From Adiantum capillus-veneris (lineage: Eukaryota > Streptophyta > Polypodiopsida > Polypodiales > Pteridaceae): a DNA stretch of 64,000 bases. The notes beneath the pieces are model-generated. The model made no database searches. It saw only the letters and a program-made list of their open reading frames with translations, and was not told where the DNA came from. A program made the translations under genes and the position numbers. Within the stretch, counting starts at the first letter, position 1, and each line of letters begins with the position of its first letter. Positions 36,494 to 49,185 of the stretch are shown here, piece after piece. The stretch is from the NCBI GenBank assembly GCA_014529385.2, contig CM043945.1:140718241-140782240 (forward strand), written 5' to 3'.

Positions 36494-36772
36494 TGTAGAC
36501 ATGTAGTAGTGTTAGTGTGTATACGCGCTTCACCAGGGGCACTTTTCTCCCACTAGGTTTTTCCCCCTAGACATCTGGTGTGAAAGGACACCTTATCTCT
36601 TAGGGTTTCATATAAGCTTTGTAGCTCTGAGTTTGTATATACACTATTATTCCAATACAGAGAGATAGACTACAGAGATCTCGTACGCAAGCTCTGTGTC
36701 TTCTCCTTCTCCATCTTCTTCCTACTCTGAGTTGCTGTCTTCCTTCTGTTTCCTGTTTCATCATCTTCAACA
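36494..36772 (+). repeat. 3' LTR of C2
   Basis: Preceded by a polypurine tract (ACAGGGGGGA) and followed by GTATA. Confidence 0.95.
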
Positions 36773-36777
36773 GTATA

Positions 36778-38827
36778 TGCACTTTTGATGTATTTATAGG
36801 CTCTACATGAGTTCTAGATTGTATATTTGATGCTACCATGATGCCTAGGAGACGTAGAGATGTACATATTTGTATGCATCTCAGAGGTAGCTAGGAATAT
36901 TTTTGATACCCTAGGTATAAAAGGGAAAGTTAGGTCATTTGTCACTTATCCTTGTGAGAGAAGAGCTTTCATGGAAATCTTGTAAAGAAGGTGGAGATGA
37001 TGATTCTTGGAGCTGGATCTTTCTTTTGCGGTTCCACACTTTCTATGGTATGCAAAGAAAGGTGAGTGCTCGTGTCCTTCTCTCTCTTTGTCATTTGTGT
37101 TAATGATATGTAGTTAAGCATTAATTAGTTTCTAATTATTGCTTCCCTCTCTCATTTTCTAGTCCTTCACTTGATTTATGATCTCATTGAGCTCTTGATG
37201 GATGTGTGTGTGTGTGTGACTGATGAGAGTGTGCAATTGTCCTCTTGATTGGCGAGATTAGGTAGATTCAAGAGTAAACGTTGAGTAGCAAGCATCTCCT
37301 CTTCTTACACATTCTTATGACTCTACGTCTCCACGCACTAGCAGGGTTTAGATCCATTGAATTGGCATTATGTCACTGGATTGAGCTATGCTACAACCCC
37401 CCACATCTCCAGTGTATGTCACAACTCTAATCTATAAGTTACCTTGCTGTTCACTTGTAAATGAGGGTAAGATCCTTAAAGAGCAGGTGGTGGAGAAAAA
37501 TACATCGTGCACACACTCACACAACATTGCACCTTAACACAAGGAATTAACTTACTTCTTCATCTCACGCACAACCACTCAAGAGCTTAATGAAAATTCT
37601 CCCCCAAAACTCAATTCAAGCTCCAAACATCTCGAATTACAAGCCCTTTCCTACCCGCAGATGTTACATAATGAGTCAAGTTGATCCAGGCTTGGAATCA
37701 TGCTCGACGGTTATCAGAAAATGCAAGAAATATCATAAGAAAAAAAATCCTTCAGCCACAAAACACTTCTCTCAAACCATTGCAAAAGCTTCACCAAGCT
37801 CCACTCTATTGGACCCTTTGGTATAGCCTCAACCCTAATGGCACTGATACAATGTCAAATAGTCTTGCAAAACATTGCACCTTCTTTTCTCAATTCCTTT
37901 CACATACAGCTTGGAAAGTTTATAACTTCCATAGAGTCTCCCAATGCAAAATTGAAGAGAACAAACCTTCATTCACTCCTCATGCTCTCAAGAACAGGAC
38001 ACAAACAAGACGAGACTGCATATGATCACCTGAAGAAATCATGCTTCCTCTTATACACATAGAGGTAAAAGTGCTCATACATGGACTGACATACACTTCT
38101 TCAGCTTTTACACTCACAAAATCGTGAGTGATGTGGAAAAAATATGCCTTTTCACACCTTTCTAATCCCCTTTTTTTAACTTCTTTAGGGCCATTTTTCG
38201 CGAATTTTGACCTTTGATTGACATTTTTGTGGGAAAAATATAAAACTGACTTTGAATTCCACCAAACTATGTAGGATTGATTTTTGATACTCAAAATTTA
38301 TGTCCACATACCAAAATTCTATTTTTGACTACTTATAAGTCAGTATGTGTATCACAAGATATCGGCGGGCGTCGTCACAACTAGACAATTATCGCACGTG
38401 TCAACCCTCCATGGTGAGAAGAGAGTATCCACACTTTCTACTTGAACTATATACATTCTAGAAAGATAAAAAACATACCCTAGAGTCAAAAGAAGCTACT
38501 TGGCACCAAATCCAAGGCTTTCTTACCCTGTTTAGACATGTACACATGCGCGATTATTGACACGCAAACCTGACTATTTACAATGTGCACATGTTGCATC
38601 ATATTTGAAACCCGAAATCGTGTTGTGAATCTTCCAAATTCATGTATTTACATTTATTTGTACACATATCCAAGCATAAACACACTACTGTGTACATGTC
38701 AAAAGTTGTCTACCATCATTGCCCAACCCCTAGGTCGAGCATTTATGCTCAACCAAGAGACTATTTGCATTTGAAACCACATCCCTTGAAAAATATTTCT
38801 TCAATATATAACCAATTTTCTTGTAGT
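36778..38827. other. Unassigned stretch
   Basis: A (GT)n tract lies at about 37203-37219. Short open frames between 37590 and 38060 overlap one another in different frames and look like chance. No element end recognised. Confidence 0.4.
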
Positions 38828-39016
38828 TCAAAGCTCACCATACAGTTTTTTGAACTCATATGTGCCATTGGAAAAAACATGCTTCACTCTATACGGCCCC
38901 AATCGTATGTCCCTCAGCTGAAAAGTGAAATCCAAGCAAGAATCGTATTTCATTACAAGATCTCTCTCCTTAATTTCTTTCGTTGACAACCTCTTATTCA
39001 TTTTCTCTATCCTCAT
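38828..39016 (-). pseudogene. Ty3/gypsy integrase C-terminal fragment
   Basis: About 62 residues, with ERDLVMKYDSCLDFTFQ and then RLGPYRVKHVFSNGTYEFKK. The GPY/F module of gypsy integrases is visible as LGPYRVKHV. There is no catalytic core upstream and no LTR beside it, so it is an isolated relic on the minus strand. Confidence 0.75.
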
Positions 39017-39370
39017 CTTTGTTTGTTGCGTTCTTATGTAAGTAAGAAGTAATCTAAACGGGAAGATTACTTATCCAGTTTGGAATTTTCTTACAAAAGT
39101 TCCAAACATGTAGCAATTGTATTTACACTATTCATATTGATGCATGGTTTCCAGCGGAGATCTCCTATGGCTATAGGCTTAGACAAGGAGAAGATTCAAT
39201 TTTTCAAGGATTTCCTTGATGTATCCAGGACATTTTGGAGGTCTTTTGGAGGGCCTTTTAGAAGAGAGAGAAAAAAGAGCTCCTTCAATTAAGGAAGGAC
39301 CAACATCACATAGAAAAATAGGTAACAAAATATAAAAAGATGTCACCCACTCATTAATGATCAAATGGTC

Positions 39371-39689
39371 CTTGAAAATGGTCACCTTCAATGTGAATGT
39401 TTTTTCATGAGGTGAATTTCGCTCATTTAATATTGCTTTCATCATAAATAAAATGAAAGAAAATCATGAAAGTATAAGTACTAGTAGAATTTGAAGCTTT
39501 TGACACTTCCATTGCGTTGGAACACCCAAAATTTTAAAACAACGGTGTCAAAGATTCAAATTCTACCACTACTTGATAGCTTCATGATTTTTTTTTTCAT
39601 TTTATTGAGGACGAAAGCCATATTGAATGAGCAACATCCACCTCATGAAAAAGATACTCGCATTGAATGAAAAGGTGACCGTCTTAAGA
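39371..39689. repeat. Long imperfect inverted repeat (foldback)
   Basis: The arm 39371-39506 pairs with 39545-39689, leaving a loop of about 38 bp. Outer parts pair as GGTCACCTT / AAGGTGACC and inner parts as TTTGACAC / GTGTCAAA. TTTTTCATGAGGTG and AATAAAATGAAA blocks are shared between the arms. Arm identity is roughly 75-80% by eye. It could be a MITE or foldback element, or a hairpin RNA source. No terminal target duplication was recognised. Confidence 0.8.
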
Positions 39690-39693
39690 AGTA

Positions 39694-41452
39694 CTAAAAG
39701 TCAGGTGTACTTTTTAGAATGTCTAGTTGTCCTTTTGGAAAGTAATTCTTTCAACTCTAGAACAGACTTCTAATCAACATGGAGAATAAAAGAAAGGCAA
39801 GACCTTAACTTAGTTGGTTTAGATATTCATAGTTGTGGTCTTTGCATACCAATAGTGTAAATCGAGCTTTGATATCACTGCTACAAACAAAATCATAGCA
39901 AATCTATATAATACACGAAATACCATGAGTACATGTAACAAAACCCATGATTGTACATATGTGAAGATTTGTATGTACATACACCTCAATGCTAAAAACA
40001 ATTGAAGAGAGGTAGGGAGTGACTTGTACATCTTCAAGACTTGAGTGCTACACCTGCATGCGAGGGAGAGAGTGAGAGAAGAGAAGAATGACACCAGATA
40101 AGGGCAAAGACTACACTCCCCTCACATGGGTTCATTGTATTTATAAATAGATCAAGTGTCTCTATTATTAATAACAAAGTCTTATCCATGAGCATTTGAC
40201 ATCATCCGTAGAGCTTAATAGTCAATCCAACAATCGAGATTGTTTCTTTTTGTTAGCCATACAAATAATATCTATTAGTGCACCATAAATATACATCACT
40301 ACAAGTGATCTTCCTACCAAGAAAGACACTCTATGAATGATGCACTGCCATCGATATGAGTGACGCACCATTGTCGATCTAAAAGGAACTCATGACTGAC
40401 TTCTTAAAGTGCATGGTGAGTTGACCATTGGTCTTAGAACCTTGGCTCTGCAGTAATGAACTACCACCACAATGAGGGGATGGATAAATGTAGAAACCAC
40501 ACCCCACATCATAGGGCTAGTACAATACTGAACTCACCCCAGCCTCAATAGTAAGTAATATGTAATTTTTTATATTTCCTTTGGGGAGAGGGAGGAGGGA
40601 TCCATGGTGTGCAACTACCTCATGCACCTCAAGAGACTAGATGCACAAAGCTCGAGGTGGGTGAACTCTGGCAACAAAAAGAAAGACCATTTCACAACCT
40701 GGTCAGACTCGAATCCATCACTTGTGAGAAGAGACACAACTCGTTTAACCATTAGAATGCAATGTGGCACATTTTATATATTCAAAGCTCAACATGCTGG
40801 AAGACGATGTGGCCACATCATCCACCGGTTGGTGTCCCCTTCTCACCCCTCCACCATCGATCCTCGTCTCGTGTCCAGGGCTAGAATAATACATTTTTCC
40901 TAGTCGAAGAAAAGGGCAAACTTGAAATTGTACCGGTTTTTAGGCTAAAATTTGAAGCTTTTGTCGGTATTTACACTAAAACTTGCCGGTTTTCTTAACG
41001 GCAAGCTCAAAATCTAGCGGGGATTTTATGATTTTAGCCGGCTAAAATACAATGTAGCCCTGTTTTTTTCTAACACTGCTCGTGTCATATATAGTTGAGG
41101 GGTGCCCACCTTTCCCCATTCTCATGGGGTCGTCTCTTGTGGGGGTGCCACCTTTCCCTCTGGCCTACGTTTAGGCTGCCTCTCACCTCTAGAATCTACA
41201 TTCACACAACCATCCGAACCGGTAATGCCTTCTCTCGCCAGGTGTCAAAGGCCTAGAGCCAAGGGTGTGCAAAGCCAATTCACTTTTTCCGTTTGACTAG
41301 TAGGCTAGCGCAGTTGATGAGAGTTGTGAGGAAAGGAAAGGGCAGGGTAGCGTCACATGTAAGCTTATGAGTGTGTGTGTGTGCTGGGTTATCAAGATGC
41401 ATTTTTGTGAGGGCTGCAAGTGTGCGTGAAGAGTAAGCTCACACAACTTCAT
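39694..41452. other. Unassigned stretch
   Basis: No gene recognised. Confidence 0.4.
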
Positions 41453-41505
41453 CACTTATATAGACAGACATACACACTTATATAGACAGACATACACACT
41501 TATAT
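41453..41505. repeat. 22-bp tandem repeat carrying TATA motifs
   Basis: The unit CACTTATATAGACAGACATA plus two bases starts at 41453, 41475 and 41497 (third copy partial). Each full unit carries TATATAG. It lies about 140-190 bp upstream of the DUF4408/DUF761 start codon, so it may serve as or disturb its promoter. Confidence 0.9.
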
Positions 41506-41641
41506 TGAAGCGTATCAAAGGTTCAGCTATTGTCTCAATCAACCTTCCTTAATACACCAGCCACTCTCCTAATTAACCTTAATCTCGATTCTTGATTAAG
41601 CTGGTCAATTCTGTTCCTCTACAAATAGCCATATTTCTGAC

Positions 41642-42235
41642 ATGTTACCGTACTTAAGTAACACGCATGAGGGCTTCCTTGTCGAGGCCTCTCCGTCCAT
41701 TATCTTCATGCTGGCCAACGTCATAGTGCTTGCCATCCTCCTCACCTCCAACAGATCAGCTAAACCTGCCGTTGGGAAGCGACCCAGCTCTCCGCTGACT
41801 CGCCCTAGCCAAAGCAAATTGCCGAAATTGCATCTTGCTAAACTGCATCATCAGGAGCAACTTGCAAGTGCAGCCAAACCCAATATCTATGGCTCCCAGC
41901 AAGCCCTTGCAAACCCCAATGAAACCCTAACTCCATTGGCACTTCAATCTAATGAGCTTCTTTCTACGCAAAAGCAAAACGAAGGAAGCTTCCCCGAAGT
42001 AGCTGCTCCATGGAAGAGCAGTGGCGAAGGTGGCATGCCACTTGCTGAAGCTCTTCCGAACTCTGACAAAGCCCTAATTTTGGATGTGGCTCATGAAGAA
42101 GGAAACAATAAGAAAGCAATTAGGGAAGCAGCGCAGAATCTCCCGTCAAATGATGATCTCGACAAAAGGTTCGATGAGTTCATCAGCACCTTCTTCGCCC
42201 GCGTGAGAGCAGAAATCAGAGAATCCAGCGTCTAG
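41642..42235 (+). CDS. DUF4408/DUF761 family protein (197 aa), probable intact host gene
   Basis: Plant proteins of this family (cotton-fibre-protein-like) have a short N-terminal membrane segment and a C-terminal DUF761 box; their biochemical role is not well defined. Here SPSIIFMLANVIVLAILL (about aa 17-34) is a membrane segment typical of DUF4408. A Pro/Ser-rich, low-order middle follows. The last 28 residues contain DDLDKRFDEFISTFFARVR, matching the DUF761 pattern D-x-R-x-x-x-F-I-x-x-F. It is one uninterrupted exon with a stop at 42233-42235. The start at 41642 is the first ATG after the TATA-bearing repeats. It is the only apparently functional non-transposon gene in the window. Confidence 0.8.
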   Translation: MLPYLSNTHEGFLVEASPSIIFMLANVIVLAILLTSNRSAKPAVGKRPSSPLTRPSQSKLPKLHLAKLHHQEQLASAAKPNIYGSQQALANPNETLTPLALQSNELLSTQKQNEGSFPEVAAPWKSSGEGGMPLAEALPNSDKALILDVAHEEGNNKKAIREAAQNLPSNDDLDKRFDEFISTFFARVRAEIRESSV

Positions 42236-42772
42236 ATTACAATTTACCATTAAGAATGAGAGAGAAGACTATGTTAATATCAGCCAGATAGAATTAGAGC
42301 TCTCAAGTCGTTGTACATACTGTTCTCTTACTTCACCCACGAGGGTATTTTTTTTGTTATTTTTGAAAAGCGTTACAACTTCCACCTCATGTCCACACAC
42401 GAAGAAAGAAGTAACCTGTTATTTTGAGAGGGGGTTAAAGCTGACTCCAACCCAAAGAGGTGCAATTTAGCCTCGACCCTTCACCTAATGTGAGATGATA
42501 TGCTTTGGGATTCTTCAAAATCACCTCTTCACACCTTGAAATATCAAACAAAGGATTGTTTGCGACATTTTGAAGCATTGCGAACTTTTAGCTCGTGAAA
42601 ATGCCTAATTTAATAGTGACATCCGTCACTTGACCTTTTTCAATCTATATATATTTTTTTGGGGCCATACCCACAATGGTGAGTAAATGTATCATATTCA
42701 CTCACAAAGGAATGTAACATAACCCTCAAGCACGGGATGTGCCACAAGATACAACGAGCTCACGCGACTTGT
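42236..42772. other. 3' flank of the DUF761 gene, otherwise unassigned
   Basis: Probable 3' untranslated sequence followed by AT-rich DNA. No further gene. Confidence 0.45.
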
Positions 42773-43080
42773 CTCTGGCGGGTTTCCTTCGCTATTACCA
42801 AGGGTTCATTCCTATACAGTTTGTCAAGTTCACTCATTTGAGTATGTGTATATGTACCCACATATTTGGTGGATCTCGCTCGCTTTACCAAGGGTGGATC
42901 TCTGGCGGGTCTTGTTCGCTCTTACCAAGGGTTCATCCCTATACAGTTTGTCAAGCTCACTCATTTGAGTATGTGCATATATACCCACATCTTCAATGGA
43001 TCTCGCTCATTTTACCATTAAGTAAATCCTATATAGTTTCTCAAGCTCAAATATGTGAGTATGTGTGTATGTACCTATGT
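42773..43080. repeat. Tandem repeat, period about 127 bp
   Basis: CTCTGGCGGGT starts units at 42773 and 42900. Both contain TACCAAGGGTTCAT, TATACAGTTTGTCAAG and CATTTGAGTATGTG. A third, more diverged part-unit runs to about 43080. Confidence 0.88.
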
Positions 43081-43169
43081 GTGTGTATATAAATATATAT
43101 GTGTGGGTATATGTGTGTTTAGCACATTCGCTCTTTTTTCTCCCTTGTTCGCATCCCTCATCGGGCCAC

Positions 43170-43171
<2 letters not shown>

Positions 43172-43221
<50 letters not shown>

Positions 43222-43369
43222 GCGGAGGCCACTGAGAGAGAGAGAGAGAGAGACTATGGAAGACCAACGTAATAAAAGCTCTTTGCTATCATTTAGAGCG
43301 GTGGTGTGTATGAGGAGAGTTACATTTGAGCCACCCCAAAACCCTTCTCTCTCTCTCTCTCTCTCTCTA
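43172..43369. repeat. (CT)n and (GA)n microsatellites
   Basis: (CT)n 43172-43217, (GA)n 43232-43251 and (CT)n 43348-43369. The first two face each other as potential inverted strands. Confidence 0.95.
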
Positions 43370-43529
43370 GCTCTAACATGGACATGATAAATCAAGAGTA
43401 TACCACGATTCACTTGCAGAATATAGAACTTAATGAAGTCAAACCCTACAACATCTTGCACTATAATATCATCATCTGCGTAATTGGACCATAGTTAATA
43501 GTTTTTCCTCAAATCAAAGCAAGGAGTTT

Positions 43530-43706
43530 TGTCAGGACAAGGGTCCTACGGGGCAAGGCCCAACCTAGGGGGTCAGGGACCTAGGCCAAGGGCCTGGACT
43601 GGACCAGTGTGGACTGGGGATCCGCTTAGGGAAAGATCGAGGAGCTAGGCCTATATAAAGGGAGGTAGGGAGGAGGATCCTATGTCTTAGTTCCCTAGGT
43701 CTTACA
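43530..43706 (+). repeat. 5' LTR of C3 (177 bp)
   Basis: TG...CA termini, G-rich, with TATATAAAG at 43652-43660. Preceded by AGTTT. Confidence 0.93.
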
Positions 43707-43707
43707 T

Positions 43708-43720
43708 TGGTTTCAGAGCC
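43708..43720 (+). other. Primer binding site of C3
   Basis: TGGTTTCAGAGCC, one base after the LTR, similar to the initiator tRNA-Met site. Confidence 0.75.
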
Positions 43721-43752
43721 CAGGGGAGAAGGGGGAGGAAGAAGAAGGAAGC

Positions 43753-43800
43753 ATGGAGGATCTCAGTTTGCGAGGCGAGCACTTCTTGCCATGGATCTTT

Positions 43801-43853
<53 letters not shown>

Positions 43854-46253
43854 AGCCTTGAGGAAAGCAGATGGCCAAAGGGATTGTATGCATGCTTTCA
43901 TGCTGCTCTCAATCGATGATATGGAAGTCGACAGAGGACAGGGGTCGCGGGACCGAGCCCTTGCATGAGAACCACATGGAAGTCGGCAAAGAACAGAGGG
44001 CACAGGCCGCCGGGAAACGACCCCTATGTCGGGAGGGAAAAGAATTTCAAGTACTCAGAAATGGCAGGTGTTGGCCTCGTTGAAGTCGCCTGGCCCTGTT
44101 GGTAAAATTTCAACATGGTGGCTCATCCTGATTGGGTCTGTAGCGACGGGCCTCTCCTCTTCTTCATTGACGCACGCAGGCAGCCGCCATAGTTGTTGTG
44201 CAAGTGTTCATGTTTTAAAATGTTGGCCTTCACACTTGGCCAACCCCTTGGACATTGCAACGAGGAGTTCCCCTTAATCAAACGTCGAGATCATCCACCA
44301 GCCATGCACAGTTTCTACAAGGCATCCAAGGTGGTCTTCGAACATATTAGGGGCCGCCATGACCACTGTCTTCATCAACGGTCTGCTGTGAAATTGTATA
44401 GGTCTTTACCACTCTATTAAAGACAACGAGACTCTGCATTTCAAAGAACGATGTCAGGACCAAGGCGGATAAAGGTCATGTTAGCATTCACAATTGGGAA
44501 GTCAATGGCAAGGCCATGTCTTCCAGCATGGAGCAATTCCGACAAGGAGATTACGACAAGAGTGAAGTTATTGGTTGATTCAAGACGCGTTGCTTGAGGT
44601 AAATTAAGAGTTTGTTATCCAAATTTTGTGTGAGAAAAGCTTATTACAGATATATAACAACCGACAAGGCGGTAATAGACAAGGATAAACCCTACCATGG
44701 CAAGGACCATGGGTAGGGCTACAAGAGTCAAAATAAATCATTGCCAAGGTATGCAATAGCTTTTGTTTTGGTTTGATTATGCTTTCAAACATGCTATGTA
44801 GCTCTTGCATGCAGGCACAAGCACAAATTGTGACAAGTTTCGTGCGCAGTCAACTTTTTTCCACTGCTTTGTTTGCAACGAGCCACTGTTTGGTTGAGAG
44901 ATCAACATCGAGCAGGGCTTGACTACACAATATTCAAGCCATGCAAAAGGAACTGATACTTACAGGGATTGGCACAGCCTATAATTCTTACTACTCAAGG
45001 GTACAAAGTTGTTTGGCATGGCCGCTTCTTGGTCGATTCGACAAAGCTCTTTTCCTCACGACTCGGCTTGATTGATGATGCCAAATATGTTCCGCATGGC
45101 CGACTATTTGTCACCATTGGCAACAGTCGACGGTAGATGTGATTCCCGATCTCTCGCATATTGATTTTCCAAGTGCTGACATGACGGCACTTTGCAAGTA
45201 TTTATGGAGGATAAGCCATGGCTATGAGCCAGAAGGGATCCAGTTTATCACATACACCTCAGTCTACAAGGACACTAAAATACTTATCGGAAATACGGCT
45301 TCCATTTTGGAATCTTGCATTGAACGTTTTATGCTACATACGCCAACTCTCTTTGGTGCAACACAAATGGCTATGAACTACATTTGAAGGAGCTTTTCTT
45401 CCAACATCTCCAGACAACTGGTTACAGCAAGATGACCAGGTTAGACCATGTTCAATATTGTTTATTTTTCCATGTTTATACATTTACATTGGAAATTAAT
45501 GCTTTTGTGCAAGGCAAAGTTCTTTGACAATTTTACATGAAGCAAGGCTTCTCCCTTGTGCCAAGGTACTGCCCAACGACTTGGAATCACGGGCAGTGGC
45601 ACACAAGTTTGAAAAAACTAGCAAAATAGGGCATATCACCTCATAGAATCCCTACCAGTTTAGACTGTGCAAGGCACTAATGGTTTTGGCCCTCACGTTT
45701 GATGCCATCACTCTCACCAAGGGCTTAAAAATCTGTATGCAAGGCATGCTAACCAGGTGGCATGAATTCCACCGCTTCAGAGATTACGCTTCCGCTATCA
45801 CATTAAAGTGGAATGAGACCTTAAGAAAACTCAAATTTTTGACAAAATATCTGTATTTTATACATGATATATTGAAAGTTGTCCAACCTGGGAATTGGGA
45901 TTTTCCCACTTTACCTAATATGGTCTTACTTTGTCTCACGGACAAACTAAGTTCTAGAATGTTTAAATTTTTGGTTGCTATGAACACATAATACCACTAA
46001 ATGGAACCTAAATCTAGGACTTATTTCATAGGCAAAGTGCCATATTAAGTCATTTTTGTAAAGTCACAACCCCATACATGGTAAGTGGGTCAAGCTATGG
46101 CTTCTGTTTTCTGTTCCCTCTCTCGATCAGAGTGTTATACAGGCAGAGCATGCTTATAGGATAAGCTGCAAGTCAGGCATAAGATGCGTCAGAGCACACA
46201 AATTGGGCACAACATATACAAACTCATCACTTAAGGAAAGTTCCTCAGCCCAA

Positions 46254-46336
<83 letters not shown>

Positions 46337-48350
46337 ATTTCTCTCCATGAATAATGAAAACTTTCTACACAGGTTTTGATACATGTTTTGTTTGGGAGTC
46401 AGCATGATTGTGCAAGACGCTCTCTACATTATTATTCATCGTTTTGTCGATTGAACACTAATTGCCATACGGGCTATGCGCCACACACGCTAGCTAAGAG
46501 TCATTGTCAGATCTCGGGTATGACCTAGCTGTTGGCATTTCTTGGGGGATTGTTCTTAAGATCAAATAGATCACCCACTGGACTACACAACGACGTTAAT
46601 GGACAAGCAAGAGTCTTGTCATTACGGATGTTATGGTGTCATTTTTGCACGACATAGTTTCAATGCTACACTCGAGTTGAATTTCTGATAACCATAAACT
46701 CAACTCAGCTGATTTCTACCATGGATTTTAGATGCAACATACTGTTGCGACATCATGGTTGTCCATAAGTGCTAGACTTTCCACTTGTGTGGATCTCCTG
46801 CTCTCTTTATAGTACTACGAGTGTCTATGGACGCATTGTTTTGGGGTAAGACCCCGCGGGTGCTTACTAAATCATCCCATAGACATTGAGGATCACAATT
46901 AGATCTATTCCTGTTACATTTTCAAGGAAAGAATTCCGCAATCTACCAGGCGGTAGCAGAAAAATTCAACTTTTCAAGTTGATTCTCATCATTTTGTACA
47001 CGAACAACCTATGTTGGTAGTTGAGCAGTTTCTACATAAGGTCTTACCAAGGGGTTGACTACGTAGATTCTACCCAACGGGTTTGGATTGCAAAGATAAC
47101 ACCCAGGGTTCCCAGTGCAATGGTGTTTTTTTTTTTCAGGTAGGGGAAACATTTTTTCAGGTGCTCCTCTCCATTTGAATACGGGTAAGTGAACATTACG
47201 TTCAAATCTCCAGGTACGCATTTATTGATTTGGTGTTATTCCATTTTTAGTATGCTTTGCTTGGTTTTTCCAAGACGTATAAGTACGCTTGAATGTTACA
47301 CAGCCATGCCAAATGCATGTCGACACAAAGTATTTTGGGCCAAGTGTCCAATCGATCTTTCTACCTTATGTTGTTATGAATCCACTTGTAGGATTTGATT
47401 TGGCACATGTTGTAACAGGGGATACAACATGGTCTAGGAACTCAAGGAGTTCGGTTTAGCCAGTGAGGAGCAATGAATGAGGGTCCCTCTCACTCTTGTC
47501 ATAGAGTGTTTAGAGCTACCTCCACACACAAGTACATCTTGTACTTGAAGGATGTTCTTTTTCCAGACATCCTTAGTTGAGACATATTCCACATGTGGCG
47601 AATATGAGTCTCTGGTACTGACACTGGCGCCCCTATTTCAAATATGTGTCACGACAAAGTCCCTAGGTACTGGTCAAATCTATTTTCTAGACCATTTTCA
47701 GCACGACGTATCAGGTGCAATTTCAGTGGCCAGAAATTGTCGGATACTTAGAATGACTTGTTCAGCTACAAGTATTACTAAACAACATTACAGATGGTTG
47801 TTTATACATATAGCAAGGCTATAAGTTGTTAATGAAAAAGTTTCATTGTCTGTCCTAGAAGTGATCAATGTTTCACCTTCTATTGTGATTCAGACGTTTC
47901 AGCAAGGCTTGCAAAGGATTGCAACTAAAAGTATTTATTTTCTTTTTAGAACTATTTACATTCCTTCTTAATGCGTGCTAAGCGCATCAAATTTGCCATA
48001 AGTATTGGCAAGGACCATTCTGGATATACACGTTGAAGTTTGTTTTTGTTAAATGCATGCACACTAGGTGTTATGGGCCCTGGTGTTTAGCAAAGGCTGA
48101 TTTGGAATGGCATGCATATTCCTCAAGTTGTTGCTTATGACACATTTTTGCACTCTATGTGCAGTATCTCTAGGAGATTACTTTTTGGGTCTACTAATCA
48201 CCAATTGAGGTCATGGATTGGTTTGAGTGATTGTGGATTTTTTCAGGTTAACCACGATGGTTATTCCGGACATTGTTGATTCCTCAACAATGTCACACGA
48301 TATTGTGATTCCCATTTACTAGTCATCTGGGATGACTGTCTGTAAATTGT
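43753..48350 (+). other. C3 interior, unrecognised content
   Basis: Begins with a possible short ORF (MEDLSLRGEHFLPWIFDLSL) that runs into a (CT)n tract at 43801-43849. Later open pieces include one at 44193-44420 with FTLGQPLGHCNEEFPLIKR, one at 45139-45387 with ALCKYLWRISHGYEPEGIQF, and one at 45680-45991. None matches a retroelement domain I know, and they are in different frames. They could be decayed coding sequence of the element or captured host exons. A (CT)n tract lies at 46257-46331. From 46350 to 48350 nothing is recognised. Confidence 0.4.
46257..46331. repeat. (CT)n microsatellite
   Basis: About 75 bp of CT repeats inside C3. Confidence 0.97.
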
Positions 48351-49176
48351 TGTCGTGCTGTGACATGTACATAGTGGGAACACATGCTACAAGAGATATC
48401 TTGTAACTTTTTAGATACATAATTATATTTCCTATAATGTACATATGCATATGTAAGTATAAAAATAAGCTTTCTATCTCATCTTATTATTTATCTCAAG
48501 GGTAATGTATTCTTACTTTACCATCAAAAAATACTATGGGAAAAGTGTCAATAGCTCCGCCTCTTTAACTTGGGGCAAAAAGCATTGATTCTTTATTTCT
48601 ACTATTTCATTATCATCTCACACTCTAGCTAGATCCTATATCTAGGGTAAACTCCAATATATATATATTCTATGTATTTTTTTATACTTTTCTTATATTT
48701 CTTTTTAAATAGCTACTAGGAGAGAATCAAATCCTAGTGGGACACTAGGTGGCATGATTTCAAAGATACACTTATTTTAATGCATTATTGCAAGCATGGT
48801 TACAAAACTTTGTCAAGGAGAAATGTCATGCTTTCATATGGCATGAGGTGTCCTTGGGAATTAAATGAAAGTCAAGGCTAAGGAGACCACATGAAGACTT
48901 TTGCTGCCATAAATGGACCCTATTTTGATGAATTTTTTACACAAGGTTCCAATCCAAATTGGAGAATGATTTTAAAATGAAAATCGTAGCTAATGAGCTG
49001 AAGTTTCTGCCCATATGTTTATTTTTTTATTTGGAGCTACGGTTGAGGAGATATGATCAAAATAGTGGACCCCAGTCTGCCCACATCATGCAGGGACAGC
49101 TCATTTCTAACTTTTCCAATTCCTGTTCACACTGGCTCCTCTCTTCTTGTGTAAACCCTTGTGGGTTCCCTTCACC

Positions 49177-49185
49177 TATAAAAGG
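49177..49185 (+). promoter_or_regulatory. TATA box of the G2 5' LTR
   Basis: TATAAAAGG in a CT-rich context, with the identical box at 57207-57215 in the 3' LTR. Confidence 0.7.

Larger units (their letters stand above)
31586..36772 (+). mobile_element. Ty1/copia LTR retrotransposon C2 (5.2 kb)
   Basis: LTRs at 31586-31864 and 36494-36772 (279 bp each) start TGTAGACATG and end CTTCAACA. The target duplication GTATA lies at 31581-31585 and 36773-36777. The primer site is TGGTATCACAGCA at 31867-31879, one mismatch from the initiator tRNA-Met type. The LTRs differ at about eight positions by eye. The coding region needs only one frameshift and one stop to be explained, so this is the best-preserved element in the window. 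Confidence 0.97.

Noticed and set aside
37590-38062. Three overlapping open frames as a gene
   Set aside because: They occupy all three frames of the same strand without motifs or clear boundaries, which is typical of chance.
39131-39150. TGATGCATGGTTT as the start of another G1-type LTR
   Set aside because: Similarity stops after about 13 bases, with no further match to the G1 LTR.
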